Of a stretch of 64,000 nt of DNA, positions 50,026-59,165 are shown in pieces. The stretch comes from S015-6 sp964384945 (GTDB lineage Bacteria > Desulfobacterota > DSWW01). The notes under the pieces are model-generated. The model saw only the letters and a list, made by a program, of their open reading frames with translations, was not told where the DNA came from and searched no databases. Both the position numbers and the translations under genes were made by a program. Location of the stretch: contig CAYLMK010000016.1 of NCBI GenBank assembly GCA_964384945.1, positions 1-64,000 on the forward strand. The letters run 5' to 3'. Positions within the stretch are counted from its first letter, which is position 1, and every line of letters begins with the position of its first letter.

Positions 50026-50571
50026 ATGGAGAGCGTACCGAACATCCTGACCGTCTGCAGGATCTGCGCAGCCCCCGGCCTGGTTTTCCTGCTGTCCTTC
50101 CCGACCCCCGTGAACCGTGCGCTGGCAGCCCTTCTCTTCATTCTCGCCTCCGTCACGGATTACCTCGATGGGTACCTGGCGAGGCGGTACGAGGTGACCT
50201 CGTCGGTAGGCAAGCTTCTCGACCCGATGGCCGACAAGCTCATTGTCATGGCGGCCCTCATCATGATCGTTGCCTGCTCGGAGGGATCGGTTCCGGCATG
50301 GATGGTCGTGATCATCCTGGGCCGCGAGATCATGATTACGAGTCTGCGCGGCGTGGCTTCCACGCAGGGGGTGGTCATCGAAGCGGAGGAGCTCGGCAAG
50401 TACAAGACCATTCTGCAGATCTTTGCCATCACCGGCCTGTGTATGCATTACACGTATCTTTGGATCGATTTTCATTTCGGAGGAATGTATTTTCTCTGGG
50501 CCTCCATGATCCTGAGCGTTTGGTCAGGGATCGACTACTTCCGGAAGTTCTGGCATGCAGCAGTCCGATAG
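50026..50571 (+). CDS. pgsA: CDP-diacylglycerol-glycerol-3-phosphate phosphatidyltransferase
   Basis: A 181-residue membrane enzyme of phosphatidylglycerol synthesis. The CDP-alcohol phosphotransferase motif is intact in DYLDGYLARRY...GKLLDPMADK (D-x2-DG-x2-AR-x8-G-x3-D-x3-D). About five or six transmembrane helices. The start at 50026 gives the family-like MESVPNILT; 49999 is the alternative and would overlap the preceding gene by 19 bases. It overlaps rnc by 17 bases. Confidence 0.93.
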   Translation: MESVPNILTVCRICAAPGLVFLLSFPTPVNRALAALLFILASVTDYLDGYLARRYEVTSSVGKLLDPMADKLIVMAALIMIVACSEGSVPAWMVVIILGREIMITSLRGVASTQGVVIEAEELGKYKTILQIFAITGLCMHYTYLWIDFHFGGMYFLWASMILSVWSGIDYFRKFWHAAVR

Positions 50572-51370
50572 CCGCGGAATCCCCGACCCGGACCGCCGGT
50601 GGGGAGCGAATCCTCCCTCGGGACAAGCGGGTGAGCCGGGGGAGGAGGGGTTGACCGCCCCTCCTGGGTTCGATCACCTGGAGGGAATACTCGGCTATGG
50701 GTTTCGGAATCGACGCCTCCTCGAGGAAGCCTTGACGCATGGTTCGTTGATCAACGAAATCCCGGACGGGAACCGCTGCGACAACGAGAGGCTCGAGTTC
50801 CTGGGGGACGCCGTTCTCGGTCTCATCATGACCGAATGGCTTATGGAGACCTTTCCATGGGAGGCCGAAGGGGAACTGACGCGACTTCGTTCCTCCCTGG
50901 TCAAGGAGAAGCGGCTTGCCGAGGCGGCCCGGACACTTCAACTGGGCGAGTACCTTCATCTGGGCAAAGGGGAAGAACGGATGGGTGGTCGACGAAAACG
51001 GTCGATCCTGGCAGATGCCTTCGAGGCGGTCGTTGGAGCCATCTACCTCGACGGAGGCCTGGAAGCGGTTCGAGACTTCATCCGCCGCGTCTTCGTGTCC
51101 GTCAGGGAGGAAGCTGGCCCCGATCAGCGGCCCGTCTCCGATGCCAAAACCCGCCTCCAGGAACTCATGCTGGCCCTGTTCCGGCGGCCCCCCGTTTACG
51201 AAGTCGCTGATGCGTGCGGACCGGACCATGCAAAGACATTTGTAATCCATCTGCGTCTGCATGAGCGAACGCTGGCTTTCGGCAAAGGCACAAGCAAGAA
51301 AGAAGCCGAGCAGGACGCTGCGGAGAACTTCTTGCTTGATCTGGAGAAGAACCCGCTCGGGCTTCTTTGA
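50555..51370 (+). CDS. rnc: Ribonuclease III
   Basis: A 271-residue double-strand-specific endoribonuclease. The RNase III signature is NERLEFLGDAVLGL (about 77-90); the second motif LADAFEAVVGAIYLDGG has the catalytic Asp/Glu pair. The C-terminal double-stranded-RNA-binding domain ends at GTSKKEAEQDAAENFL. The first ~38 residues are a proline/glycine-rich extension not seen in short RNase III proteins. It starts inside pgsA. Confidence 0.96.
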   Translation: MQQSDSRGIPDPDRRWGANPPSGQAGEPGEEGLTAPPGFDHLEGILGYGFRNRRLLEEALTHGSLINEIPDGNRCDNERLEFLGDAVLGLIMTEWLMETFPWEAEGELTRLRSSLVKEKRLAEAARTLQLGEYLHLGKGEERMGGRRKRSILADAFEAVVGAIYLDGGLEAVRDFIRRVFVSVREEAGPDQRPVSDAKTRLQELMLALFRRPPVYEVADACGPDHAKTFVIHLRLHERTLAFGKGTSKKEAEQDAAENFLLDLEKNPLGLL

Positions 51371-51406
51371 CCCCGGGAGGGCCTCTTCTTCCTTCGCATC
51401 GGAACC

Positions 51407-52597
51407 ATGAACCCCTCCTCTTGCCCGCCGTGGATCGTGCCCTTCTTCCTGGCCCATGCCGGGTGCCCGCATCGTTGCGTTTTCTGCGATCAGAACCTGA
51501 TCGCCGGGACCCCTCTTCCCCCTTCCCCGCAGGAGGTGCGGGAGAGCCTGGAGGCCCTGCGTCCATCACAGCGTCTCGACGGCAAGATGCGCAGGCAGGT
51601 CGCATTCTACGGCGGCAGCTTTACCCGGATGCCCCCGACGCGGCAAGAGGCTTACCTGGAGGCATGCCGCCCCGCCCTACGGAAGGGATGGGTGGATTCG
51701 ATCCGGATTTCGACCAGGCCGGACGGGGTTTCGCGCAGTCAGCTCGCCTTTCTCGCGGAGCGGGGCGTGGAGACCGTGGAACTGGGGGTCCAGTCCCTGT
51801 CCGACCGAGTTCTTCGAGCCAGCCGAAGGGGGCACACGGGCGGGCAGGCTCGAGATGCAGTCCGGAGAGTGCGTGCGACAGGTCTGGAGGTTGGTGCCCA
51901 GATCATGGTGGGGCTTCCCGAGGACACCGGGGAGGAAAGCCTGAGGACCGCCGAGGAACTGGCGGAACTGAAGCCGCATTTCGTGCGTATCTATCCTCTG
52001 CTGGTCCTGCGGGATACCGAGCTTGCTCGACGAATGCGGAGCGGCTCGTACAGGGCGCTGGAGCTCGAGGAGGCGGTCTCTCTCTGCACCGGCATCCTCC
52101 GAAGGTTCGAGGAGGCGAACGTTCCGGTGATCCGGATCGGGTTGCAGGAACAGACGGAGTTGGGGTGCAAGGAGGCAGGGGTGCTGGCCGGCCCCTACCA
52201 TCCATCTTTCGGGCATCTGGTTCGATCCTCGCTCTTTCTCGAGAAGGTGCTTGCAGCCATGCCGCAGGCCCTTGCGGCTTCGTCGGCCGTGTGCATCCGA
52301 ATCCATCCACATGACCGTGCGCTTCTTGCGGGGCACCGCGGCCGAAATATCGGAAAGATACGAGGCGCCCTGCAAAACCGGGAGGCCTGGCTGGAGGAAG
52401 ACCCCGGGCTTCCCAGGGGGTCGGTGCAGTGCAGGGTCGAAGACAGCAGGACCCAAGGTTTCCCGGGCATTCGGCACAAGCCCTTGGGCCTGTCCTCTCC
52501 GCCGTCGCCCGTCGGTCCCTCTGAGGCCGGGGAAAGGGAACGGCTTCCGGATACCGGGTGCGCCTGCAGCGAACGCCCGACGGCCGAGAGTTCTTGA
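51407..52597 (+). CDS. Radical SAM protein (Elp3-like) with variable C-terminal tail
   Basis: A 396-residue protein. The iron-sulfur motif is C-x3-C-x2-C (GCPHRCVFCDQ), followed by VAFYGGSFT and ELGVQSLSDRVL, features of the HemN/Elp3-like radical SAM branch. The substrate is unknown. The last ~70 residues are Pro/Ser/Arg-rich and weakly conserved. It lies 36 bases after rnc and just before era, so it is part of the housekeeping run, as reported for other deltaproteobacteria from general knowledge. Confidence 0.88.
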   Translation: MNPSSCPPWIVPFFLAHAGCPHRCVFCDQNLIAGTPLPPSPQEVRESLEALRPSQRLDGKMRRQVAFYGGSFTRMPPTRQEAYLEACRPALRKGWVDSIRISTRPDGVSRSQLAFLAERGVETVELGVQSLSDRVLRASRRGHTGGQARDAVRRVRATGLEVGAQIMVGLPEDTGEESLRTAEELAELKPHFVRIYPLLVLRDTELARRMRSGSYRALELEEAVSLCTGILRRFEEANVPVIRIGLQEQTELGCKEAGVLAGPYHPSFGHLVRSSLFLEKVLAAMPQALAASSAVCIRIHPHDRALLAGHRGRNIGKIRGALQNREAWLEEDPGLPRGSVQCRVEDSRTQGFPGIRHKPLGLSSPPSPVGPSEAGERERLPDTGCACSERPTAESS

Positions 52598-52619
52598 TAC
52601 GGAGGCGGCGGGGGATCGG

Positions 52620-53552
52620 ATGCGAAGGGAAGGAATCGGAGAGAAGGGCGCTGAGGAGAGAGGGTTTCGCGCCGGATTCGTCTCGATCGTGGGAAGGCCC
52701 AACGTGGGGAAATCCACGCTCCTGAACCGCCTGCTGCAGGAGAAGGTGGCCATCGTATCGGACAAGCCTCAGACGACCCGGAACCCCATACGCGGCATCC
52801 TGAACGCAGAGACCTACCAGATCGTCTTCCTTGATACGCCGGGCATTCACAAGCCCAAGGACGAAATCAACCGGTTCATGGTGAAGACCGCCCTTGCAAC
52901 CCTCCAGGAGGTCGATCTCGTTCTCTTCCTGGTCGAACCGGCCGAACGGCTGGGCAAGGGGGACTCGTACATCGGCAAGAGGCTTGCCGAGACGAAGACC
53001 CCTGTATTCGTATTGGTCAACAAAATGGATCGGGTAGCGGAAGCGGACCGACCCGCAGTGATCCGGCTTTACCGGGAAGCTTATCCGGAAAGGACGCTCT
53101 TGCCGATCTCGGCTTGCACGGGCGAGGGCGTGGAGGACCTGCTGGAGCGCGTCGTGGAGAGCCTGCCCGAGGGACATCCCTACTTTCCCCCGGATCAATA
53201 CACCGACCAGCCCCTCCGCTTCCTGAGCGCCGAGATCATTCGGGAAAAGGCGTTTCGGTTCACCGGGGAGGAGGTCCCCTATGCAGTGGCGGTGGAGATC
53301 GTTTCGTTCAAGGAGGATGGGGAGGGTCCGTCCGGGCTCGTTGCGATCGAGGCGAATATCCACGTTGAGCGCCCTTCCCAGAAAGGGATCTTGATTGGAA
53401 AGGGCGGCCAGATGCTGAAACGGATCGGTACGGCGGCCCGCATCGATCTCGAAGCGCTGATCGGCTCCAAGGTGCTCCTGAAACTCTGGGTGAAGGTATC
53501 CAAGGGGTGGAAGAATGATCCGAAAAGGCTCGCGAGCCTCGGATACAGGTAG
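52620..53552 (+). CDS. era: GTPase Era
   Basis: A 310-residue GTPase needed for 16S rRNA maturation and 30S assembly. G1 GRPNVGKS (25-32), G3 DTPGIHKP, G4 NKMD and the C-terminal KH domain (VERPSQKGILIGKGGQMLKRIG) are all present. The ATG at 52620 has GGGGGA upstream; about 20 unsupported residues precede the GTPase core. It overlaps the longer possible start of der. Confidence 0.97.
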   Translation: MRREGIGEKGAEERGFRAGFVSIVGRPNVGKSTLLNRLLQEKVAIVSDKPQTTRNPIRGILNAETYQIVFLDTPGIHKPKDEINRFMVKTALATLQEVDLVLFLVEPAERLGKGDSYIGKRLAETKTPVFVLVNKMDRVAEADRPAVIRLYREAYPERTLLPISACTGEGVEDLLERVVESLPEGHPYFPPDQYTDQPLRFLSAEIIREKAFRFTGEEVPYAVAVEIVSFKEDGEGPSGLVAIEANIHVERPSQKGILIGKGGQMLKRIGTAARIDLEALIGSKVLLKLWVKVSKGWKNDPKRLASLGYR

Positions 53553-53622
53553 CCGAAGGGGCGGTTCCCGCGGGTTCGCCGGGGCCGGGGCCGGATCGGA
53601 CAAACCGGAGGGGAGCGAAACC

Positions 53623-54972
53623 GTGGGAGGCGGAGCGGAACCCCTGGTGGCGATCGTGGGCCGGCCGAACGTGGGAAAATCCACGCTCTTCAATCGGTTG
53701 GTCGGCCTTCGGAAGGCGATCGTGGAGGACACGCCGGGTGTCACCCGGGATACGAACCGGGGCGAGGCGAAATGGGGGAATGCGACCTTCTGGGTGCTGG
53801 ACACGGGCGGGCTCGACATGGGAGCGCCTGCGGAGGGGCTTCCCGAGAAGGTCCGGAAACAGATTGAACGGGCCGTGGATCAGGCGGACGTACTGGTCTT
53901 GGTCGTGGACGGCAAGGTGCCCGTTCATCCGCAGGACTTCGAGGTCGTCCGGGTTCTGCGGAAGACGGAGAAGCCGATCGTGTGCGCCGTGAACAAGATC
54001 GATACGAGCGCACATGCGGAGAACGTCTATCCGTACTACCGCCTGGGCCTCGAACCGCTGATCCCGATCAGTGCGGAGCACGGCATCGGGGTGGATGATC
54101 TCCTGGATGCCGTGGTGGAGAGGCTTCCCGGCCCTTCCGCGGAGATCCCCGCGGCCTTGACGGCGGAGCCGATCCGCGTCGCCGTAGTGGGTCGGCCCAA
54201 CGTCGGGAAGTCCACCTTTGTGAACGCCCTGCTGGGGGAAGACAAGCAGCTCGTCGACGAGGTGCCGGGGACGACCCGGGATGCCATCGATACGCCGTTT
54301 GCCTGGAGGGGAACCCCCTTCCTGCTGATCGACACGGCAGGCATCCGGAAAAGGGCGAAGGTGACGCTCCCCCTGGAAAAGATTGCCGTCATCAAGGCCC
54401 TGCAAGGCCTTGATCGCTGCGACGTGGCCCTGCTGATGCTGGACGCCGGGGACGGGGTCAGCGATCAGGATGCGCAGATCGGCCGCTATATCCTGGAGAA
54501 GGAGAAGAGCGTTATCCTGCTGATGAACAAATGGGATCTGGTGAGAGGCAAGGGGCGAAGCGCACGCAAGACCCTGGATCTGGTTCGGGATCAACTGCCC
54601 CACCTGCGGTTCGCTCCCGTTGTTCCGATTTCGGCGCTCACCGGGTACAACGTGGTGCAGGCCTTGAACTGGGTCCGGCGCGTGGACGAGGCCAGCACGA
54701 TGCGCGTTCCCACAGGACCGCTCAACCGTCTCTTGGAGGAGGCGGTCACGGCAAACCCGCCGCCCTCGGAGGGAGCCCGGCTCAGAAGGCTTCAGTACAT
54801 CACGCAGATCAAGGGAAGGCCGCCCACCTTCCTCGTGTTCGGAAACAGCGACCGGAAGCCGGATCCGTCGTACCAGCGTTACCTGACGAATCAGATCCGC
54901 AAGCGGTTCGGGTTTCCGGGGGTCCCGATACGCCTGGTGTTCCGGAGAAAGAGCCAGGCGGGCGGGCGCTGA
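53623..54972 (+). CDS. der: Ribosome-associated GTPase Der (EngA)
   Basis: A 449-residue protein with two tandem GTPase domains: GRPNVGKS at 13-20 and again at 190-197, each with a DTxG motif and NKxD, then a C-terminal KH-like domain. Needed for 50S assembly. The GTG at 53623 (GGGGAG site, 8-base spacing) gives a family-like N terminus; an ATG at 53515 would add 36 Gly/Ser-rich residues and overlap era by 38 bases. Either start is possible. Confidence 0.95.
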   Translation: MGGGAEPLVAIVGRPNVGKSTLFNRLVGLRKAIVEDTPGVTRDTNRGEAKWGNATFWVLDTGGLDMGAPAEGLPEKVRKQIERAVDQADVLVLVVDGKVPVHPQDFEVVRVLRKTEKPIVCAVNKIDTSAHAENVYPYYRLGLEPLIPISAEHGIGVDDLLDAVVERLPGPSAEIPAALTAEPIRVAVVGRPNVGKSTFVNALLGEDKQLVDEVPGTTRDAIDTPFAWRGTPFLLIDTAGIRKRAKVTLPLEKIAVIKALQGLDRCDVALLMLDAGDGVSDQDAQIGRYILEKEKSVILLMNKWDLVRGKGRSARKTLDLVRDQLPHLRFAPVVPISALTGYNVVQALNWVRRVDEASTMRVPTGPLNRLLEEAVTANPPPSEGARLRRLQYITQIKGRPPTFLVFGNSDRKPDPSYQRYLTNQIRKRFGFPGVPIRLVFRRKSQAGGR

Positions 54973-55001
54973 ATCGCATTTCGGGATGAGAGGGCAGCGG
55001 T

Positions 55002-56324
55002 ATGCAGGTCCTTCCTCGCATGCGGGATACGGTCAAGAAGGTCTGGACCGGCTACTGGAAGGATGAGTGCCTGGTTCTGTCCGCGGCCATCTCGTTCTAC
55101 GCGATCTTCTCGGTCATCCCTTTTCTTTTCCTCCTTTTCTTGATCTGGGGGCTTTTCGCCGGCTCGTCCGACACGCTCTACGGACAGATCGAACCGTTCG
55201 CCAGGGAACTGGTTCCCAACCTCCCCGCGGAGGTCATGGAAGACATCCGGACGGTGGTGGAACACCGCAATGCCCTGGGCGGGGTGGGCATCTTCTTCCT
55301 CGTTTGGGTCTTTGATGCGGCCTTTTACTGTCTTGCGCACTCGTTTGATCGTATTTTCGGAAGTGATTGGAAGCGAAGGTATTACCGCATGAAGTTCCTC
55401 TCCTTTGCCACGCTGATCCTTGCAGGCGTCGTCCTGAACGCGTCGATTCATCTGACCGTCTTCACCCGTGCGATCCGGGATACAGGGGTTACGGTCCTCG
55501 GAGTTCGTCTTTCTCAATACCTGGCCGAGAGTCTCTCCTTCCGGGCGATGAGCTACGCCCTCCTGATCGGGTTCTTCACCGCCATGTTCCTGATCCTGCC
55601 TCACCGCAAGATCCGGGTTCGTTTCGCCCTGTCGGGCGGTTTCCTTTGCGCCAATCTCTGGTACCTGGCGAGATTCGCCTTCCGGTGGTACGTGACGAAC
55701 ATCGCCGTCTTCAATGTCGTCTACGGGGCCCTCGGGACCCTGATCGTGCTGGTACTCTGGATCTTCTATTCGGCGAACATCCTGCTGATCAGTGCCGAGT
55801 GCGTGGCGGTCATGCAGGACAGGTGGGACGAGAGGGTACGCGAGAGCAAGGCCCAGGCGTGGAGTGCGCGAGGCCCCGGGCTCTTACCTCCCCCCGAAGA
55901 CCCGTTCCGCGATCCCCAGATGGTTGTCCACCATGAACAGGATGAGAATCCCGACCGCCACAGGGGCAGCGTAGCGGGTGACAACGAGCCAGAGCTCGTA
56001 GGTGACCCTGGAAGTTCCCTCTTGGGGAAACTGCCCCTGCCTGACTTCCTGCCGGAGGGACCAGCCGGCAAACAGGGCGATGAAGAGCCCCCCCAGGGGA
56101 AGCATGTAATTGGTGGCGATGAGGTCGATGGAATCGAGGATCGGCATTCCTCTCCCCTCCTTGTCCTTCAGGAGGGTGACGTTTTCGAGGAGGTTGTACG
56201 AGAGTGCGGAGAAGAGACCGAGCACCCAGATGACCGTCCCCATCACGACGGTGGCGGTCCTTCTCGCCCACTTTCGGTCGTCGATGAAGTAGGCCACAAC
56301 GACCTCGAGAAGGCTGATGGCTGA
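55002..56324 (+). CDS. YihY/RNase-BN-family membrane protein with antisense-derived C-terminal tail
   Basis: A 440-residue frame. Residues 1-290 are a normal YihY-type integral membrane protein with six helices (SAAISFYAIFSVIPFLFLLFLI, ..., FYSANILLISAECVAVM). After residue ~295 the frame loses all hydrophobicity and runs 441 bases antisense through the 3' end of the convergent NSS transporter gene. Either the normal stop was lost and a 145-residue polar tail was acquired, or the protein is processed. The function of the family (once called RNase BN) is unproven. Starts 29 bases after der. Confidence 0.85.
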   Translation: MQVLPRMRDTVKKVWTGYWKDECLVLSAAISFYAIFSVIPFLFLLFLIWGLFAGSSDTLYGQIEPFARELVPNLPAEVMEDIRTVVEHRNALGGVGIFFLVWVFDAAFYCLAHSFDRIFGSDWKRRYYRMKFLSFATLILAGVVLNASIHLTVFTRAIRDTGVTVLGVRLSQYLAESLSFRAMSYALLIGFFTAMFLILPHRKIRVRFALSGGFLCANLWYLARFAFRWYVTNIAVFNVVYGALGTLIVLVLWIFYSANILLISAECVAVMQDRWDERVRESKAQAWSARGPGLLPPPEDPFRDPQMVVHHEQDENPDRHRGSVAGDNEPELVGDPGSSLLGKLPLPDFLPEGPAGKQGDEEPPQGKHVIGGDEVDGIEDRHSSPLLVLQEGDVFEEVVRECGEETEHPDDRPHHDGGGPSRPLSVVDEVGHNDLEKADG

Positions 56325-57332
56325 GGTCAGGGCGGCAAACGAAAGCAGGAGGAAAAAGGCCGTTCCGATGAACCTGCCTGCCGGCATTTTGGAGAATGCG
56401 AGGGGAAGTACGTGAAAGACCAGGCCGGGCCCCGCGGCGGTGGGGTCGAGATCGTACTGGAAAACAATCGTGAAGATGGCGATCGAGGCGAGCAGGGCGA
56501 TTGCCGTGTCGAGCAGGGTGACGACGAGCGCTGAGGCGGGGATGCTCTCTCCGTCCCCAAGGTAGGAGCCGTAAGTGATCATCGCGCCCATCCCGAGACT
56601 CAGGGTGAAGAATGCCTGGCCCATGGCCTCGAGCATCGGCCTCGGGGTGTATTCCCCGGCCGCGTTGGTCACCAGCTTGCCCCAGTCCGGGAGGAAGAGG
56701 TATTGCAGACCTCCGGCCGCGTCGCCGGCCGCCAGCCCGTAAACGACGAGAACCGCCAAGAGCAGGAAAAGCAGGGGCATCAGCACCTCGATCCAGCGCT
56801 CGAGCCCCTCTTTGACGCCGGAAAACACGATGCCCATCGTGGCGGCCATGAAGACCGTGTGCCAGACCGCCTGCTCCCAGGGGTTGGCCAGCATCCGGCC
56901 AAAGAGCTCGCCGATGCGCGCCGGGTCGGCCTCGATGTAGATCCCGGCGGCGCTCTTCGTGAAATAGTCCGTTGTCCAGCCCCCTACGACGGAGTAATAG
57001 GACAGGATCACGAAGCCGGAGGCAACCCCCAGGAACCCGACGGCGGTCCAGAACCGGTTCCTCCTGCCGAGCAGACGGAAGGCCCCCACCGGGTTTTTTC
57101 GGGAAGCCCGGCCGATGAGGATCTCGGCGATGAGAATGGGGATGCCGATCAGCCCGATGCAGGCCAGGTACATCAGGACGAAGGCCCCGCCCCCGTACTT
57201 ACCGGCGAGGTAAGGGAATTTCCAAATGTTGCCCAGGCCGATGGCCGAGCCGGCGGCGGCAAGGATGAACATGAGGCGGCTCGACCACATGCCGCGCTCC
57301 GGTCCGTCCAGTCTGGTGCCCGAATCTGCCAT
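55884..57332 (-). CDS. Neurotransmitter:sodium symporter (NSS/SNF) family transporter
   Basis: A 482-residue secondary transporter with 11-12 helices. The N-terminal NSS signature LAAAGSAIGLGNIWKFPYLAGKYGGGAF holds the Na1/Na2 sites and substrate backbone contacts. Bacterial members such as LeuT, MhsT and TnaT take up amino acids with Na+. The ATG at 57332 is favoured over one 36 bases upstream. It is convergent with, and overlaps, the YihY-family gene by 441 bases. Confidence 0.95.
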   Translation of the reverse strand: MADSGTRLDGPERGMWSSRLMFILAAAGSAIGLGNIWKFPYLAGKYGGGAFVLMYLACIGLIGIPILIAEILIGRASRKNPVGAFRLLGRRNRFWTAVGFLGVASGFVILSYYSVVGGWTTDYFTKSAAGIYIEADPARIGELFGRMLANPWEQAVWHTVFMAATMGIVFSGVKEGLERWIEVLMPLLFLLLAVLVVYGLAAGDAAGGLQYLFLPDWGKLVTNAAGEYTPRPMLEAMGQAFFTLSLGMGAMITYGSYLGDGESIPASALVVTLLDTAIALLASIAIFTIVFQYDLDPTAAGPGLVFHVLPLAFSKMPAGRFIGTAFFLLLSFAALTSAISLLEVVVAYFIDDRKWARRTATVVMGTVIWVLGLFSALSYNLLENVTLLKDKEGRGMPILDSIDLIATNYMLPLGGLFIALFAGWSLRQEVRQGQFPQEGTSRVTYELWLVVTRYAAPVAVGILILFMVDNHLGIAERVFGGR

Positions 57333-57433
57333 CCTGAGCCCCCGGCGATCCCGGTTGAAATCATACAAGGCCCGGGGAGGATGTCAACCGTCCAGGCAGG
57401 AGCCCCCGGCGCGTGGAGGCTTCGGGCCCCGCC

Positions 57434-57462
57434 TCGACTGGAAAACACGATCTTGCTATACT
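57434..57462 (+). promoter_or_regulatory. Sigma-70 promoter of guaBA
   Basis: TCGACT (57434-57439), a 17-base spacer and TATACT (57457-57462) match 9 of 12 consensus positions. The predicted start near 57469 leaves a 95-base leader before guaB. It lies in the 231-base gap divergent to the NSS transporter gene. No guanine or purine riboswitch fold was recognised in the leader. Confidence 0.55.
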
Positions 57463-57563
57463 CACCCGCAAGTCGGCCTCCCGCCCTGGATGAGACCGGG
57501 GAGGCCATGGCTCGCCGCGAGAGTATCCGCCTGCCAAGAGGGCGTGCGAAGGAGGGAAAGCCC

Positions 57564-59030
57564 ATGGAAATCGACCCGAAGGAGATCCCCGAAGCCCTCA
57601 CCTTTGACGACGTGCTTCTGGTGCCGCAGCAGGCCAGCATCCTTCCCCACGAAACCGATCTCCGAACCTTGCTGACCCGGGGCATCGGTCTGAAGATTCC
57701 CTTGGTGAGTGCGGCGATGGACACGGTGACCGAGGCCCGTACGGCGATCACCATGGCGCAGGAGGGCGGAATTGGTGTGATTCACCGGAATCTCAGCCCC
57801 GAGCGTCAGGCCCTTGAGGTGGACAGGGTGAAAAAGTACGAGAGCGGCATGATCGTCAACCCCATTCACATGCACCCGGACCAGATCCTTTCCGAGGCGC
57901 GGGAGGTGATGACAAGCCGCAACATATCGGGTTTGCCGATCGTAGAGAACAACGCCCTTGTCGGGATTCTCACCAACCGGGATCTTCGGTTCGAAAAACG
58001 TCTTCACAGGAAGATCCGGGAGGTGATGACCAAGGATCTCATCACGGCGCCCGAGGGAACCTCGCTGGAGCAGGCCATCGAGATCCTGCACGAGCATCGG
58101 ATCGAGAAGTTGCCCGTGGTGGACGGACAGGGGCGGCTGAAGGGCCTGATCACGATCAAGGACATCGAGAAGGCCCGAAGATACCCGGACGCTTCGAAGG
58201 ACGGGATGGGAAGGCTGCTTGTAGGGGCCGCGATCGGCGTTTCGGAAGACAGGGAGGAGAGGGTGCAGAGGCTGCTTCAGGCCGGGGCGGACATCCTCTT
58301 CGTCGACACGGCCCACGGGCATTCCCTGCGCGTGAAGGAGGCGGTGAGCGACATAAAGAAGAAATTCCCGGAAGCCGTCGTGGTTGCGGGCAACGTGGCG
58401 ACCGGGGAAGGCACCGAGTATCTGGCACGGGCGGGCGCAGATGCCGTCAAGGTCGGTGTCGGTCCGGGATCGATCTGCACGACGAGAGTCGTGGCCGGCG
58501 TGGGGGTCCCCCAGTTGACGGCCATCCTGGAGTGCAGCCGCGTCGCGAAAAAGCATGGCATTCCCATCATTGCGGACGGAGGGATCAAGTATTCCGGGGA
58601 CATCGTAAAGGCCCTGGCAGCGGGCGCGGCGACGGTGATGATCGGAGGGCTGTTCGCGGGGACGGACGAGAGCCCGGGAGATCTTTTCCTGTACCAGGGC
58701 AGAAGCTACAAGACGTACCGCGGAATGGGCTCTCTAGAGGCGATGAAGGAAGGGAGTCGGGACCGGTATGCGCAGGACGCCGAGCAGGAAGACAGAAAGC
58801 TCGTTCCGGAGGGGATCGTGGGCAAGGTGCCCTACAAGGGTCCCCTGTCCGACAGCATCTTTCAGCTTATCGGCGGGGTCCGCTCCGGGCTGGGCTATCT
58901 CGGGTGCAGCACCCTGGCCGAGGTCCGGGAAAAGGCCCGTTTCGTGCGCATCACATCCTCCGGACTGAAAGAGAGCCATGTGCACGGCGTGATCATCACC
59001 AAGGAAGCCCCGAACTACCGCCTGGAATGA
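57564..59030 (+). CDS. guaB: Inosine-5'-monophosphate dehydrogenase
   Basis: A 488-residue enzyme that oxidises IMP to XMP with NAD+, the committed step to GMP. Begins with LTFDDVLLVPQ; a CBS-domain pair occupies about 95-205. The catalytic loop GPGSICTTRVV has C305, and YKTYRGMGS is the flap region. The ATG at 57564 has GGAGGGAAAG upstream. The gene precedes guaA by 135 bases, giving the usual guaBA pair. Confidence 0.97.
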   Translation: MEIDPKEIPEALTFDDVLLVPQQASILPHETDLRTLLTRGIGLKIPLVSAAMDTVTEARTAITMAQEGGIGVIHRNLSPERQALEVDRVKKYESGMIVNPIHMHPDQILSEAREVMTSRNISGLPIVENNALVGILTNRDLRFEKRLHRKIREVMTKDLITAPEGTSLEQAIEILHEHRIEKLPVVDGQGRLKGLITIKDIEKARRYPDASKDGMGRLLVGAAIGVSEDREERVQRLLQAGADILFVDTAHGHSLRVKEAVSDIKKKFPEAVVVAGNVATGEGTEYLARAGADAVKVGVGPGSICTTRVVAGVGVPQLTAILECSRVAKKHGIPIIADGGIKYSGDIVKALAAGAATVMIGGLFAGTDESPGDLFLYQGRSYKTYRGMGSLEAMKEGSRDRYAQDAEQEDRKLVPEGIVGKVPYKGPLSDSIFQLIGGVRSGLGYLGCSTLAEVREKARFVRITSSGLKESHVHGVIITKEAPNYRLE

Positions 59031-59165
59031 GTTTGCATCGGACCCCGTGCGGCTTCAAGGTCGCGTTCCCGGCGGCTTCACCCCGTCGGGCGCCTTGCCC
59101 GGACCGCCTCCCCGCAAGCCCGGCAGAGAATCCACCCGCGGGTGCGGGCCCGCAATGAGGAAAAA

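Noticed and set aside
52251..52619. Extension of the era frame upstream into the radical SAM gene
   Set aside because: Those codons are out of frame with the radical SAM protein and resemble no Era sequence; a ribosome site precedes 52620.
56703..57563. Extension of the guaB frame upstream across the transporter gene
   Set aside because: The region encodes the NSS transporter on the other strand; a promoter and ribosome site fit the start at 57564.
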